64,000 nucleotides of DNA from Ricordea florida. Lineage: Eukaryota; Cnidaria; Anthozoa; Corallimorpharia; Ricordeidae. Positions 30,001-40,133 of the stretch are shown here, piece after piece (the stretch's first letter is position 1; each line of letters begins with the position of its first letter). A program made the translations under genes and the position numbers. The stretch covers positions 35,725,294 to 35,789,293 of the forward strand of contig OX453275.1 of NCBI GenBank assembly GCA_949710005.1, in the 5' to 3' direction. The notes under the pieces are model-generated. The model searched no databases, had not been told where the DNA came from, and worked only from the letters and a program-made list of their open reading frames with translations.

Positions 30001-30730
30001 TTAAAATGCCAAAGTTGTTGTGTTGTTCATATATACCGTTAATAGTCCAATATCTCAGTGGCCATACTGTATGCACTGAATTTTGAATTAGACTTTTGTT
30101 ATTATTTTACTTGTCTTCGGCTCAAATTCTTTTGTTACATGTATTTCACACAAATTAAAACATATAACCCTTTAGTCAAAGAACCTTACATTTCACTGGC
30201 ATGAGAAAGTTAAAACTTACAAGGGAGTGAATTTTGAAAACAGTTGTCATTTAAGGCGACATTGTATATCAGATAAGGCTGGTTCCGCGAGTGGGAAAGA
30301 TGAGCCGAATCCAGAGTTGTGATTGGCTACCCAAGTGTACAAGATGGCCCCGTCTTCAATGCTTGCTCAGGACTGATTTGTCTCGTTGTCCCGCGAAACG
30401 AAAGAAAGAAAATTGGCCATATAATAAATCCTTTATTGACATAGCTCGTTCGTTCTCAAAACAACCACGCAGCGCCCCAGACGAGCTCATCATTGTACCC
30501 ACTTTACGAGCGGTAGAAACTGGCCGCGTTGGGAATGGAATTACTGTATACTTCACAAAATGTGTCTGCAAACTCATATGATTTCGTAAAAAAAACTTCA
30601 ACATATCTACGCGTGCACGCGTATCCGAGGATACCCAAAGAAGAGTCGGAGTGCAAGGGTATCCTGCAGTCAAGTCGAAAAGCATTCGATCACAACACTT
30701 AAAATTGTGTCTATAGGAAATTTTAAACTC
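27039..30730. other. Intergenic region without a supported gene
   Basis: Only short, unconserved open frames are present. At 29440-29640 there is a repeat-like segment ending in the hammerhead-like motif at 29565-29595. The segment at 30290-30690 has the look of a dispersed repeat, with open frames on both strands over the same bases. Confidence 0.5.
29565..29595 (+). ncRNA. Hammerhead-ribozyme-like motif (imperfect)
   Basis: CTGAAGA, one extra A, a 6-bp stem GACACT/AGTGTC with a 7-base loop, then GAAA. Position 7 of the hammerhead core may vary, but the extra A does not fit the canonical core. CGTCAG follows directly, as also occurs at the palindrome at 32421-32618. Confidence 0.35.
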
Positions 30731-31640
30731 TCATGTGGAGGTATTTTCGTTGGAAGCATTTGACGCAGTCGCCTTGGCAGCAGCTGCTTGAGCGGCAAGG
30801 TCAGAGCCAGGATTTTCTGGAGCGATCTTAAAGGCGGGCCATATCATTTTCATGTCCTCTGGACGCCCCCTGTGGGCGTGGTCTAGGTGTCCATCGCCAA
30901 CCTTATTAAAATTAAAAAAAAACATGCATAAGCAATACTTAATTAAGCATCACTCGATCGACTGAGCTGTCCTGCTTGAAGATACCAGTTGCCACTGAAT
31001 ACCACATAAATAAAGAAATAACGAAATGGCTTTTCACAGTGGCACATCCACAAGGTGGCTTTTCGACCACTGGATTAGTGGAAGTATTTCTACAGATGAA
31101 AACTACAATGGCTGATTTGAACGCAACGAATTTAATTTTGACCTAACTAGTGGGGTGGCCTGGGTTTCCGTACAGCTTGTTCCTGACACAATTGGAATTG
31201 CTCTAAGACTGATATTCCACCAGGGGCAGGCCTACCAGGTGCACATTTCTGAGCTGGAAAAGTCGTGTCATTTCCAAAGCTGTTTATTCCAAGGCATGTT
31301 TGCCAGCGTATTGACTTTGTCGCCTTGGTTACTGATAATTCGCTCGCGCCATATTTCGAGATTCGGGGAAGCAGTTGGAAATGAGAGAATCATCATCCAT
31401 TCATTGGTTATGTCATCTTGTGGGTGGATTATAAGCTTTCCTTTGAAACCCGCAGTGTTCCACTCTTCCACCATATTACAGTTTGACTTCGCCAAATGAT
31501 GTGGTCATGATGGAACACAGCAACAGAACTAACCGCACCGAGGAATACAAGAACATAGCTGGTTTCCGAGGTTCTCCTGAGTAGTATAGAGATGCCGATC
31601 CTAGCGCACCCCTTAAAATCCACACCCTAAAATCAACAAA
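30731..31640 (-). pseudogene. Broken GH9 endoglucanase with N-terminal CBM2-like domain
   Basis: On the minus strand, a signal-peptide-like start (SSVRLVLLLCSIMTTSFGE, about 31560-31500) is followed in another frame by 31495-31268. This second stretch (VEEWNTAGFKGKLII, EWMMILSF, LEIWRERI, LANMPWNKQL) resembles a family 2 carbohydrate-binding module. A further frame change continues it to about 31156 (GNDTTFPAQKCAPG). Then 30901-30731, behind an acceptor-like site, encodes HLDHAHRGRPEDM and IAPENPGSDLAAQAAAAKA, the conserved RPEDM and PGSDLA blocks of GH9 cellulases. The N-terminal catalytic part is absent from the 250 bases between. Two frame breaks plus missing exons mark it as a pseudogene. 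Confidence 0.72.
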
Positions 31641-31875
31641 AATCAGCAAAATCCACAAAAATCAGACTTAACCCCTAAATTAGACCAAGATCATAAAAAA
31701 ATCAGATCAAAAATCCCAAAAATCAAAATCAAAATCCCAAACATCAGATCAAAATCCGACAGCAACAAAACTCAACAACTTCCAACAAATCATGCTAAAT
31801 CACACACTAGCAAAATCAAAATCAAAACCCAAAAATAAAAGTCAAAATCCCAAAAATAAAAATAAAAGTGATGAT
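31612..31875. repeat. Degenerate A-rich repeat, unit near CAAAATC
   Basis: About 260 bases are dominated by variants of AAAATCA/CAAAATCC. There is a strong base-composition skew and no coding potential. Confidence 0.7.
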
Positions 31876-32420
31876 GGAACTCCGTAGAGCCTAAAATATA
31901 AAACCACACTGCCAACAAAACAATCTGTTGTCGTCTTTTTACCAAACATACTCCGCCTTGAAAATGAAAATATTAAAAATGACTTCACTATTTTACTGAT
32001 GCAAAATCTTAAGTTCCTCGTTCAGTGAGTTTTTTTCTTGTTGCCACAGAGTACCGAATCAAACTGTTCACAATTTTGTTAACAATAAAATTTCAAACCA
32101 AGAAGAAAGGGGTTTAGCCTCAGTTTCTCTCTGGTTGTTTGTCCTTTAAAAGATTTTGAATGGTTAATTTCCAAATTCAGCCAGTATAACTGAATTAAAC
32201 TACTACGAGAAATTCACAAAAAAAATATTCACCGAACAATTTGAAAACGTTCTCTTACCTTGCGTCTAAAATTTTGTGTTGCAACTTCATTATCTAATCC
32301 TCCGTTATCTCATTCGAATCATACAGAAATCAAGATTCATTTTATGATGTACAGAGAGAAAAGACCGCAGACATGTATAAAAAAATCGGTTTAGATGAGT
32401 TTGGGTGAGTTTAGATTACA

Positions 32421-32618
32421 CAAGAAAATGGGTAAATCAAACGAGTTGATTAAGTAAGTTATACCACCGTAAGGTAAAAGGGAGGTGCTGACGTTTCGAG
32501 CGGTAGCCCTTCGTCGGAGCTCCGACGAAGGGCTACCGCTCGAAACGTCAGCACCTCCCTTTTACCTTACGGTGGTATAACTTACTTAATCAACTCGTTT
32601 GATTTACCCATTTTCTTG
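32421..32618. repeat. Perfect 198-bp palindrome with flanking direct repeat
   Basis: Bases 32421-32519 (starting CAAGAAAATGGGTAAATCAA) are exactly the reverse complement of 32520-32618, with no spacer. The centre is GGAGCTCC. AGTTTAGATTA lies on both sides (about 32408-32418 and 32619-32629), as a target-site duplication would. Each arm carries the GACGTTTCGAGCGGTAGCCC block, the complement of a hammerhead-like motif (CCGACGA, A, GGGC/GCTC, GAAA) with a changed second core base. Confidence 0.9.
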
Positions 32619-32835
32619 AGTTTAGATTAGTTTGGGTGAGCGTCAATTGATTAATTCAATATAAATATCTAAGTGTTTTTGCTTCCTTTTATTTGTGCTG
32701 TAGCTTGATTATGCCTTTTATATTGCAGCGACCGAGCAACGCGCTGCGATTGTGTGACAATATGAGTAGTCGTCTGGTCAGCGGATATGGGTTTTAAAAC
32801 TTGGCCTTTTTCTAGGAAACTGAATTCTTACGTAA

Positions 32836-33652
32836 TTACTCGGGCTACCTGAAAGGTAGGCCGAGTCTAGGTTTCGGTTTCCTATCTATCAGTCTATCTA
32901 TCGTCGTGTTACGATTTTATATGCTGACTTAATGCATGCAATCGAGACATTCACGAAAACGAGGCCACTTACATACTGGCGTAATCTTTACTGGAAACTA
33001 GACGCTCTCGGGAGCGTTCACTCGGGCTACACTTGATAATACGGCTTCGAACAAACGTGAATGTGGTTTTACGCCTAAGTTTTGTATATATTGTATACTG
33101 TATGGTTGGTTCCACGACCGCAAAAAACCTACCAGACTGTATATATCGCACCGTAATTCTTGTCGACGTCGTGTTTAAACTGAGCGATTTTACCAGAAAG
33201 TTTTCTAAGGTCTTACAGAAATTTCAGTGATAGTTGGGTTTGTTTACTAATCGAATTAATATTGATTAATCAGCTTTCTCGGTTCCCACGGTAAAAAAAA
33301 CAGTCGTGAAACTTGATGCCATTCATCTGATTCCAAGTTATCGAAGGCGAAGAAGCGATATGTGGGAAAAACAACAATATTACTCCTCAATCGCCGGATA
33401 TACTTTTCTTCCGATTTAGCCTTATTGGCCCTGTTCCCGCTTATCTCTTTCCACACGACCACGCAGAAAAAAAACTTGAGTTTGAATAAGAAAAGATCCA
33501 TGGATGATTTTGAAATAAGGCGCCTCGCTTTCATGCCTTCAGGGACACCGCAGACCGCGAGCAGCGCAGGCTTGCTCATTCTCGACGTCGACGATAGACT
33601 TATAGGAAACCGAAACCTAGACTCGTGCTACCACAGGTAGCCCGAGTAATTA
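32836..33652. mobile_element. Non-autonomous DNA element with long terminal inverted repeats
   Basis: The left end TAATTACTCGGGCTACCTG and GAGTCTAGGTTTCGGTTTCC are mirrored at the right (ggaaaccgaaacctagactc, then ggtagcccgagtaatta). The arms are about 55 bp. The interior holds no transposase-like protein. It lies directly left of the Polinton-type element. Confidence 0.7.
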
Positions 33653-34087
33653 TGGCGAATCCGTGATTTTCTTCTGGGACGTTAGCAGTAGACCCACACT
33701 AAATGATGTCGAGCGTTGTCGGAATAGGTTGGTGATCCACGAATTCTTTAGCTTGAAAGCTAGCCAAATGTGCAGAGTTCATACTAGTTCTCAAGAGGTA
33801 ACAAATGAGTCATATGTTAGTTATCAAAACTGTGCCAGCCGATTGAACAAGTAGCTGTATTAAGCGGGGTTTAGCGCAATTTCGATCAAAACTTTAAAAA
33901 ATGTTAACAAAAATAATTGGCGCAATATCCTCCTCCTCCTCCTCCTCCTCCTCCTCCTCATCGAGTTTACGGGATTGGTGTAAATTATTAATAAAGTATC
34001 TAGCGCAATATCCTACTCTTCCTCCCCAGATACTTTACGACTCTAACCCACCTATCCTATATTTAATTATACTTGCGCAAAAAATAG

Positions 34088-34095
34088 TTTAAAGA
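34088..34095 (+). promoter_or_regulatory. Shared TTTAAAGA motif (polymerase gene)
   Basis: TTTAAAGA is 21 bases before the ATG at 34117. The same motif recurs before other genes of the element at 38861, 41275, 41723, 41970 (TTAAAGA), 42409 and 43957. Weaker TTAAAAGA versions touch the ATGs at 40134 and 40792. It is probably an element-specific promoter or initiator. Confidence 0.55.
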
Positions 34096-34116
34096 GTTAG
34101 CTTGTAATATCAAAAA

Positions 34117-37100
34117 ATGGACAAGAAGACAGTGAAGCAACTGAAAATCCTCGCCAAAGAGCAGGGTATTAAAGGATATTATCGATTGAAAAAAGCTCAA
34201 CTTATCGAAGCGTTGGGTAATATAGACACCACCGAACCTAGACCAACCCCCTCAAATGAGCCGATACCTGAGATTAATGTTCCCATTCTCAAACCTTCCC
34301 AACCCACCAAACTTAAAAATCTAGCGAGCAGAGTTATAAAACCTATAAAAAAAGTGATCAAAAAGTTCACAGATTGGATTATATCTTATGTACCAGAATC
34401 AATCAAAAAGATTGTAGATAAGCGGGCTAAAGGTATGAAGGGAAAGGTTAACCAAATATTAAAGAAAATTGACGACTTCACTCCAATAGAATATAAATCA
34501 GCGTTGAAGGGGTATCTGAAAAATTACAAGATAGAAGGAAAGAAAGGATATGATGAAAAGATGTTCATAGCTAATATCAAACCAAAAGTTATAGATCTAA
34601 TTAATCAGCAAAAGAAACCACTAAAGGTGAAATTTATCTTAGCGTGTAAGTTCATAAAAGAAAATCCTGATACTGGACAGATCGATGAAGCATCATTTCC
34701 CTTTCATACCAAAAAACCAGAAATTGTTACTGAATCAACCGATTTTTATTACTTATTCGATACAATGATAAATTACCAGCTTGAATTATTAGAGGAATTT
34801 AAAAAGAACAAATCTGGTTGGAAATTCGATCATGTGGAATACATAGACATATATATCGACCCATTTAAACCGCTCTCTGGAAATTCCTATATTCCACTAC
34901 CATCAAAGTTAGCTTACAAGAAGGCAATTATCAACGTTAAGAATGAGAAGGATCATGAGTGTTTCAAGTGGGCAGTAACATCCGCCGTGTTTCCTAAAGA
35001 GAAAGACCCACAGAGACTAAATAAACAAATGAGAGAAAACTCTAAGAAGTTCGACTGGTCAGGAATAGAGTTCCCCGTTTCACTAAAACATATTGATAAG
35101 TTTGAAAAGCAAAATTCCTATGTGATTAACGTCTACGGATATGAAGGTGATGTATACCCTCTAAAAATAAGTAAGAAACGAGGAGGTGAATTGATCAACT
35201 TACTTCTAATATCAAGCGATGAAACAAATCACTACTGCTGGATAAAGAATATGAGTAGATTGTTAGCTGCAAAAGTTAGCAAACATAAATCTAAGATGCA
35301 CTTTTGCCCTAGATGTCTCAACTCATTCCAGTCCAAAACCTCATTAGAAAAACATCTCGAATACTGTGCCACAAATGAAGAAGTTAAGATTGAAATGCCT
35401 TTAGATAATGATGGAAATCCTCGCTATATTTACTTTAAAAATTATAAAAGAAAAATGCGACACCCCCTTGTTGTATATGCCGACTTTGAGAGCTCTACAG
35501 AGAAAATACATACCTGCTCTCCAGATGAAAGTAAAAGCTTTACTAAACAATACCAGAAGCACAAACCATCTGGATTCTGCTATCTCATCAAGTGTTTTGA
35601 CGACAACATATTTCCACCCATTCTTGTACGATACACTGCTGAATCCCCAGACGAAGATATCCCACAGATATTTGTAGATAATTTAGAGTCAGATATTAAG
35701 AAAATTTATAATAAGTTCAAGTTTTCTAAGAAAGTTAAGATGACTAAACAGGATAAAATCGACTATGAAAATGCTACTCACTGCCACATCTGCGAGGGTG
35801 AATTAGGAGAAGATAAGGTATTAGACCACTGCCACCTTACAGGAAAGTATAGAGGAGCAGCTCATAATGAATGCAACTTAAATTACAAGATTCCAAAGTT
35901 CTTTCCAGTCTTCTTTCATAATCTATCTGGATATGATTCACACTTATTTATCAAGAACCTTGGTACATCAGAAGGTAAAATAAACTGTATACCTAATAAT
36001 GAGGAAAAGTATATTTCTTTCACAAAACAGATTGTAGTTAGAACATTTATAAACAGAGAAGGTAAGCAGGTTGATGTGAAGCGAGATATTAGATTCATTG
36101 ATTCATTTAAATTTATGGCAACCAGTCTCGATAGTTTAGTAACTAATCTACCAAAAGAAGCTTTCAAAAACCTATCGAGCTACTATGAAGGCGAGCAATT
36201 AGAGTTATTGTTAAGAAAAGGTGTATTTCCATATGATTGGTTCGATGGATTAGATAAACTATCAAGTAAACAATTACCACCTAAAGAAGCGTTCTACTCA
36301 AAACTTAACGACACAGACATAACAGAAGACAACTATCAACATGCTCAAAAGGTGTGGGAAACCTTCAATATGAAAACAATGAGGGAATATCACGACCTAT
36401 ATCTTGAGTCAGATGTACTACTGTTAGCTGATGTCTTCGAGAACTTTAGAGATGTTTGCCAAAAGAATTATGATCTAGATCCTGCATGGTATTACACAGC
36501 GCCCGGTCTAGCCTGGGATGTGGCGTTAAAATTAACTAAAGTAGAGTTGGAGCTTTTAACTGACCCCGACATGCTACTTATGGTTGAGAAAGGTATTCGA
36601 GGGGGTGTATCTATGATCTCTACTAGATATGGTAAAGCTAACAACCCCTACATGACCAACTTTAATTCTAACCTACCCATAAAGTATATCGTAGATCTCG
36701 ATGCAAACAATCTCTATGGTGGGGGAATGAGTAAACCACTACCTACTCATGGTTTTAGATGGATGACTGACCAAGAGCTTACAGACTGGAAAAATCTCCC
36801 ATGCATACTAGAAGTTGACTTGGAATATCCACATCACCTTCACGACTTGCATAACGACTATCCACTAGCTCCAGAGAGACTTGTCGTTAATAAGGTTGAG
36901 AAACTGATACCAAACCTCAACAACAAGGTAAAGTATGTAGTTCACCATGAGGCCTTGAAAGATTACGAAATTCTAGGACTAAAAGTCTCCAAGATTCATA
37001 GAGGTATTACATTTGAAGAGTCAGCTTGGCTAAAACCGTACATTGTCTTGAATACCAACCTCAGGGCGAAAGCAGCCAACGATTTTGAAAAAGATTTCTT

Positions 37101-37923
37101 CAAGCTGATGAATAATTCTGTCTTTGGGAAAACCATGGAAAACATTAGAAAAAGGGTGGATGTGAGACTAGTTACGAATGAAAAAGACGCGAAAAAATTA
37201 ATATCAAAGCCAAACTATCAGAGCCGCACCATCTTTTGTGATAATCTAGTAGCCATCCACATGAAGAAAACAAAGTTAGTCTTCGATAAGCCTGTTTACT
37301 TAGGCATGTCCATTCTGGATCTAAGTAAAACATTAATGTATGACTTTCACTATAATTACATCAAACCTAAATATGGTGAAAAGGCTGAATTGTTGTTCAC
37401 AGATACGGACAGTCTTAACTATGAGATAGAAACAGATGATTTCTACAAGGATATTAGCCCAGACGTAAAATCCATGTTTGATACCAGCAACTATCCTAAA
37501 GATCATCCATCAGGTATCGAGACGGGTGTGAACAAGAAAGTAATCGGTATGTTCAAAGATGAGGCTGGTGGTAAACAGATAGCTGAATTTGTAGGTCTAC
37601 GGGCCAAGCTCTACTCCTACAGGATGGATGAAGGTGTGGAAGAAAAGAAATGTAAGGGAATTAAGAAGGCAGTCGTAAAAAAGTCCATAACCTTCGATAA
37701 CTATAAGGATTGTCTATTCAATAAACAGCCGCAGATGAGAAAGATGAATGTAATCAGAAGTCACAAGCATGATGTTTACACTGAAACGGTTAACAAGATA
37801 GCCTTATCAGCATTTGATGACAAGCGAGTCATTTGTGAAGATGGTATACATACTTATGCACACGGACATTATCGTTTCAACACAGAATTAGGTGGGAGTT
37901 CGGTGTCATCTGGTACAACCTGA
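34117..37923 (+). CDS. Protein-primed family B DNA polymerase (pPolB)
   Basis: The 1268-residue protein would replicate the element from protein-primed ends. Residues 1-33 look like a SAP/Rho-N fold (LKILAKEQGIKGYYRLKKAQ). A C2H2-type finger is near 394 (FCPRCLNSF...HLEYC). The exonuclease has YADFES (about 454) and NLSGYDSHLF (about 602). Between them lies an HNH/endonuclease VII-like unit (CHICEGE...LDHCHLTGKYRG, about 555-590). Polymerase motifs are DLDANNLYG (about 860), NNSVFGKTMEN (about 998) and FTDTDSLNYE (about 1093). The frame is intact. Its 3' end overlaps the integrase gene tail to tail by 55 bases. TTTAAAGA lies 21 bases before the start. Confidence 0.93.
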   Translation: MDKKTVKQLKILAKEQGIKGYYRLKKAQLIEALGNIDTTEPRPTPSNEPIPEINVPILKPSQPTKLKNLASRVIKPIKKVIKKFTDWIISYVPESIKKIVDKRAKGMKGKVNQILKKIDDFTPIEYKSALKGYLKNYKIEGKKGYDEKMFIANIKPKVIDLINQQKKPLKVKFILACKFIKENPDTGQIDEASFPFHTKKPEIVTESTDFYYLFDTMINYQLELLEEFKKNKSGWKFDHVEYIDIYIDPFKPLSGNSYIPLPSKLAYKKAIINVKNEKDHECFKWAVTSAVFPKEKDPQRLNKQMRENSKKFDWSGIEFPVSLKHIDKFEKQNSYVINVYGYEGDVYPLKISKKRGGELINLLLISSDETNHYCWIKNMSRLLAAKVSKHKSKMHFCPRCLNSFQSKTSLEKHLEYCATNEEVKIEMPLDNDGNPRYIYFKNYKRKMRHPLVVYADFESSTEKIHTCSPDESKSFTKQYQKHKPSGFCYLIKCFDDNIFPPILVRYTAESPDEDIPQIFVDNLESDIKKIYNKFKFSKKVKMTKQDKIDYENATHCHICEGELGEDKVLDHCHLTGKYRGAAHNECNLNYKIPKFFPVFFHNLSGYDSHLFIKNLGTSEGKINCIPNNEEKYISFTKQIVVRTFINREGKQVDVKRDIRFIDSFKFMATSLDSLVTNLPKEAFKNLSSYYEGEQLELLLRKGVFPYDWFDGLDKLSSKQLPPKEAFYSKLNDTDITEDNYQHAQKVWETFNMKTMREYHDLYLESDVLLLADVFENFRDVCQKNYDLDPAWYYTAPGLAWDVALKLTKVELELLTDPDMLLMVEKGIRGGVSMISTRYGKANNPYMTNFNSNLPIKYIVDLDANNLYGGGMSKPLPTHGFRWMTDQELTDWKNLPCILEVDLEYPHHLHDLHNDYPLAPERLVVNKVEKLIPNLNNKVKYVVHHEALKDYEILGLKVSKIHRGITFEESAWLKPYIVLNTNLRAKAANDFEKDFFKLMNNSVFGKTMENIRKRVDVRLVTNEKDAKKLISKPNYQSRTIFCDNLVAIHMKKTKLVFDKPVYLGMSILDLSKTLMYDFHYNYIKPKYGEKAELLFTDTDSLNYEIETDDFYKDISPDVKSMFDTSNYPKDHPSGIETGVNKKVIGMFKDEAGGKQIAEFVGLRAKLYSYRMDEGVEEKKCKGIKKAVVKKSITFDNYKDCLFNKQPQMRKMNVIRSHKHDVYTETVNKIALSAFDDKRVICEDGIHTYAHGHYRFNTELGGSSVSSGTT

Positions 37924-38846
37924 AGCTCTTCCCTAACAAAACCACGCCTAGGTCCATCTAGTAAATAATACAAAACTGGCTGATTAGGTGAAACAACACT
38001 CCTAGAAAGATTGTAAACCTGAATACTCCAGACAGGATCCGTAGCACGCCTTCGTTCCCCACCCTCAAGTTCGCCTGGAGCAAGTAAGTATTTAACTTTA
38101 ACACCGAACGGTAGTCTAAACTCATCATGCCCAACAACTCGCTTATACTTTGGAGGATCAATATCAACCTCTTTCATTCTTATAGCTTTCTCAGGCTCTT
38201 TACCAGTTATTCTCGTTGGTACACTATTCAAAGTTTTCAAAATAGCTGGCAAACGTTTCACCCATACTCTAGACCTATCATCACTAATCATTTCTTGTGC
38301 GTATTGATGACTAAATAGTTTTTCTGATAATGTTCTATTTGCTCTTTCAACAAATGCTTGAGCTCTATGGTTTCCAGCTTCAGACCGTTGTATGGTTACA
38401 TTATGTTTTTCCATAAGTTTTGTTACATCTCCCATAAATTCTTTACCAGGATCGACAATCAACGTCTTTGGCCACTTGAGCTTTCGAGAGTAAATCTTAT
38501 TGATGGCTTTTGAAATATCATTTGATTCTTTTGAGGTTAGTGGTTCAGCATCTTTGTATCTCAAGGCAATATCAATCACAACCAGAGCATATCGATATGT
38601 CTTTCTTCCAACTTTATCATGTGGTAAAAATAATAGATCTGCTTGATGAATCTGATTAGGCTTTTCCACATTCCAGTGAGGTCTAGGGATATACTTTGGA
38701 GCTGGTAGATAGATTTGCCACAGCGCCTGTTTCTCAAGCCATCGTTTAGCCTCATCTTCACTGACTTTTGCTTTTTCAGCTAATTTAGGAATGGCAGAAT
38801 ACCCTTTCCAATATCCATAAGTTGAATAGTATATTTTTGATAGCAT
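37869..38846 (-). CDS. Retroviral-type integrase of the Polinton element
   Basis: The 325-residue protein would insert the element into host DNA. The catalytic triad is D70 (HQADLLFLP), D132 (IVDPGKEFMGD) and E167 (AFVERANRTLSEKLF), with the canonical 35-residue spacing between the last two. The N-terminal 60 residues include a helical segment (KVSEDEAKRWLEKQALW) and the C-terminus resembles a small beta-barrel DNA-binding tail. It is the only minus-strand gene of the element. It starts 50 bases from the plus-strand capsid-like gene, so both share a short divergent control region that contains TTTAAAGA. The frame is intact. Confidence 0.92.
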   Translation of the reverse strand: MLSKIYYSTYGYWKGYSAIPKLAEKAKVSEDEAKRWLEKQALWQIYLPAPKYIPRPHWNVEKPNQIHQADLLFLPHDKVGRKTYRYALVVIDIALRYKDAEPLTSKESNDISKAINKIYSRKLKWPKTLIVDPGKEFMGDVTKLMEKHNVTIQRSEAGNHRAQAFVERANRTLSEKLFSHQYAQEMISDDRSRVWVKRLPAILKTLNSVPTRITGKEPEKAIRMKEVDIDPPKYKRVVGHDEFRLPFGVKVKYLLAPGELEGGERRRATDPVWSIQVYNLSRSVVSPNQPVLYYLLDGPRRGFVREELQVVPDDTELPPNSVLKR

Positions 38847-38860
38847 GTTTTCGTTACTAA

Positions 38861-38868
38861 TTTAAAGA
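38861..38868. promoter_or_regulatory. Shared TTTAAAGA motif in the divergent integrase/capsid region
   Basis: The motif lies 27 bases before the plus-strand ATG at 38896. Its TTTAAA core is palindromic and lies 15 bases from the integrase ATG on the other strand, so it may serve both directions. Confidence 0.45.
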
Positions 38869-38895
38869 ATATTCTGTCTATCTTTAAAATAAAAC

Positions 38896-40126
38896 ATGTC
38901 ACAAGCTATATCTGAAGAAACTAACCCAAACAGGATTCCACTAGAGCCCCTCGGTTTGAAAGCGGAATCGTCACTGAATCGAATTACACTCAATCCCTCA
39001 TCCGCTAATCCTGAAGAAACACTATATATAAATATTCCACAACTTTCTCAGAATGTAGTGATTGTCCCAGGAAGTGTATCTCTACTATTTGACTTGACTG
39101 TTGATGGTCATGCTAACAACACCCTTGTGAATAACGTAGGCAGTAACCTTGTATCCAGACTCAGGGTTCTTTTTGGTGGAGAAACGTACTCAAAGATACG
39201 ATCTCTTTCAAACCTACCATGACTTATACTTAACAGCTGAAGATCGTCAGAATGGAATAAAACAAGGTATTTCTTCTGAAAACATGAGGAAGCTTAGGAC
39301 AAATGCTGGTGATAAGGTAATCTCAGGAAATGATAAGGAAGTAGCTCTTGCAGCAGTATACAACACCAAGTACCGTATCCCACTCAACCATCCTATTCTC
39401 AGCAAGCATGGGGCTTTCTATCCAAAGGCGTTACCTCATTCACTAATCTTTGAGATTACACTGGCCTCAGTTTCCGATATTGTTGTTTATTCTGACAAGA
39501 CCAAGACTCCAACTTACAAAATCGAAAACCTTGAGTTGGAATATGCTTGAATCTCAAGTGAATACTTAGCTAGTGAGGCTCAGTCAGCTTATCAGGTTGG
39601 TAAAGTATTCTTTTACGAGAATGTACTTCTCCACAAAACTTTTACCATCTCCAAACCTAATGACAGTTACATAAACGAGTACATTAATATACCTAGGAGA
39701 TCAATGAAAGGTATATTGTGCTTGTTCACAGAGAGATATGTCGGGGGAGCGCGAGACTCTGAGAAGTTTGTCAATCCAAATATAACATCAATCGACATTA
39801 ACGTTGACGGCATGCCAAACCGTATCTACTCCAAGGGAATGAAACCGTCAGACTTCTGGGATTCGGTAATGAAACGTTTCGGTAAAGAGGGTGTCAAGCT
39901 AAATGATTTTTATGTCGACAAGTTTGCTCTATGGATTGACTTGAGAACTCACCCTGACAATAGTATTCATGGAGGAGGTATGGCCTTGAACAACACACGA
40001 GATGGAGTAAAACTTGAAATGAAACGAAAAGTTGGAGGAACAGGAAATATAACCTGTCACATGTTTGTGGTAGCCGACGCGTTGATGGAGATCATGAATT
40101 CAAACTTAAGATCAATTATGTATTAG
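38896..40126 (+). pseudogene. Capsid-like (probable major capsid, jelly-roll) gene, broken
   Basis: Its size (about 410 codons), its position before the packaging ATPase and its beta-rich sequence suggest the major capsid protein of the element; this is inference. The frame runs from the ATG to about residue 100 (...RLRVLFGGETYS). It then needs a one-base change near 39190-39205 to reach the frame that carries RYDLFQTYHDLYL. An in-frame TGA at 39548-39550 stops it a second time. Coding resumes at once and runs to 40126 (FALWIDLRTHPDNS, CHMFVVADALMEIMN). Two lesions mean no full-length product from this copy. Confidence 0.7.
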
Positions 40127-40133
40127 TTAAAAG

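Noticed and set aside
30291..30685. Open frames on both strands at the same place
   Set aside because: No conserved motif; the sequence has the character of a dispersed repeat.
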